From Prevotella sp. (GTDB lineage: Bacteria > Bacteroidota > Bacteroidia > Bacteroidales > Bacteroidaceae): a DNA stretch of 24,578 bases. This document shows, in pieces, positions 23,807 to 24,578 of the stretch. The position numbers and the translations under genes were made by a program. Location: NCBI GenBank assembly GCA_016291915.1, contig JAEEZP010000206.1:1-24578 (forward strand), given 5' to 3'. Below the pieces are notes generated by a model, which saw only the letters and a program-made list of their open reading frames with translations, had not been told where the DNA came from and searched no databases. Every line of letters begins with the position of its first letter. Position 1 is the stretch's first letter.

Positions 23807-24578
23807 TTACTTGCGGAACAATTTCGGGATGAACTGTCTTAATCCCCGACGCCATGTCAGCCACTCATGATGAGTGCCGGGTGAGACATAGAAATCGGTC
23901 TTAATGCCTGCATCCTGCAGGTTCTTCACCAAAGCCTCGGTACCGAAATTCTCCTCACTGCCACAACTGAGGAACAAAGTATGTATCTTACGGTTGAACT
24001 CATCCGGGCGTGTGAAGATGCCATTGTAGGCTGTTTTCAGGTCAAGTCCGAAGATAGCACCACTGAAGGCGCCCATCCAGGCAAAAGTATCGATGTTGTC
24101 AAGCACAAGATCAAAAGTCTGGTGCCCGCCCCATGACAGTCCTGCCATGGCACGATGATCACGGTCGGTGTATGTACGGAAATTACTGTCAATGAAGGGT
24201 ATGAGGTCATGCATCATCACTTGATAGAACGAGGCACCATACTGGCTGAATCCCTGACGGTTGCTGCCACCCCGGAAAGGAGCCTTGATGTCACCGCTCT
24301 CCATGACGACTATCATCGGTACGGCCTCGCCGCTGGCAATAAGATTATCCATGATGTGCTGCATGTGGCCCTGACGGCTCCATCCTGTCTCGTCCTCACC
24401 CATACCGTGCTGCAGGTAAAGTACAGGATAGCGTTTTTTGCCTTTCTCGTACGATGCCGGTGTATAAACCATGGCATGACGCCACTCATTGGTAGATTGG
24501 GCGTAATAGGTGACACTGCGTACCTGTCCGTGTGCCACTCCTTGCTGTGGACGATAGTAATCACCTTCCGGCCCCTCG
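23807..24578 (-). CDS. CE1-family esterase, feruloyl/acetyl-xylan-esterase type (5' partial)
   Basis: The frame runs through the right window edge (upstream codons read EGPEGDYYRPQQG), so the protein is cut. The GTG at 24538 is not its start. Visible core: VAHGQVRSVTYYAQ then VYTPASYEKGKKRYPVLYLQHGMGEDETGW, nucleophile elbow MAGLSWGGHQ, acid-bearing LFLSCGSEEN and catalytic His in GTHHEWLTWRRGL. This is the esterase-D-like CE1 pattern found in xylanase-linked feruloyl esterases (XynZ/Fae1A type). The VAHGQVRSVTYY segment commonly follows an N-terminal CBM48-like or other binding module, which would lie outside the window. The likely role is release of ferulate or acetyl groups from arabinoxylan, assisting the GH43 and GH3 enzymes downstream. 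Confidence 0.85.
   Translation of the reverse strand, partial: EGPEGDYYRPQQGVAHGQVRSVTYYAQSTNEWRHAMVYTPASYEKGKKRYPVLYLQHGMGEDETGWSRQGHMQHIMDNLIASGEAVPMIVVMESGDIKAPFRGGSNRQGFSQYGASFYQVMMHDLIPFIDSNFRTYTDRDHRAMAGLSWGGHQTFDLVLDNIDTFAWMGAFSGAIFGLDLKTAYNGIFTRPDEFNRKIHTLFLSCGSEENFGTEALVKNLQDAGIKTDFYVSPGTHHEWLTWRRGLRQFIPKLFRK

Overview
The window looks like a Bacteroidales chromosome, most likely Prevotella/Segatella. It carries a SusC/SusD pair, a hybrid two-component regulator, Bacteroidetes-type promoters (TAnnTTTG, one with a TTTG box 20 bp upstream), secreted glycosidases, and intergenic spacers packed with short degenerate repeats. The genus is inference. Apart from the first gene, every gene I support is on the minus strand.

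Layout, left to right. (1) 1-1280: the end of a plus-strand patatin-like outer-membrane phospholipase, converging on a shared hairpin. (2) 1310-6055 (minus): a response regulator, a histidine kinase and a GH106-like (alpha-L-rhamnosidase family) enzyme, probably one transcript from a full promoter at 6060-6091. (3) 6056-6336: a repeat-rich spacer plus the terminator of the next operon. (4) 6337-16669 (minus): a fructan utilization locus, in transcription order sensor-regulator, susC, susD, DUF4960-type surface lipoprotein, GH32 lipoprotein. The order susC-susD-lipoprotein-GH32 matches the known Bacteroides thetaiotaomicron levan locus (BT1763-BT1760), and the regulator is the ribose/fructose-binding-protein type of hybrid sensor, as in BT1754. 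(5) 16739-17512: an AlkD-family DNA glycosylase. (6) 17513-18290: a 778-bp gene-free spacer with several nested repeat families. (7) 18291-24578 (minus): a xylan-type cluster, in transcription order CE1 feruloyl-esterase-like protein (cut by the window edge), alpha/beta-hydrolase, GH3 with PA14 domain, GH43.

How the genes fit together: in the fructan locus, the GH32 lipoprotein should cut fructan at the cell surface. The DUF4960 protein and SusD would hold the chains, SusC would import oligosaccharides with TonB energy, and the periplasmic domain of the regulator would sense released sugar and activate susC. Exo-fructosidases, a fructokinase and a sugar permease expected of a complete system are not here. 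In the xylan cluster, the esterases would strip acyl groups from side chains and the GH43/GH3 enzymes would remove arabinose/xylose in the periplasm.

The most unusual item is the fructan regulator. It has no ATP-binding kinase domain, and the acidic residue after its phospho-acceptor histidine is replaced by glutamine, so it may work without kinase activity. Other points worth checking are direct-repeat candidate operators upstream of susC and of the GH3 gene, and a 147-bp repeat/hairpin element at 17754-17900 whose arms can pair in two ways.
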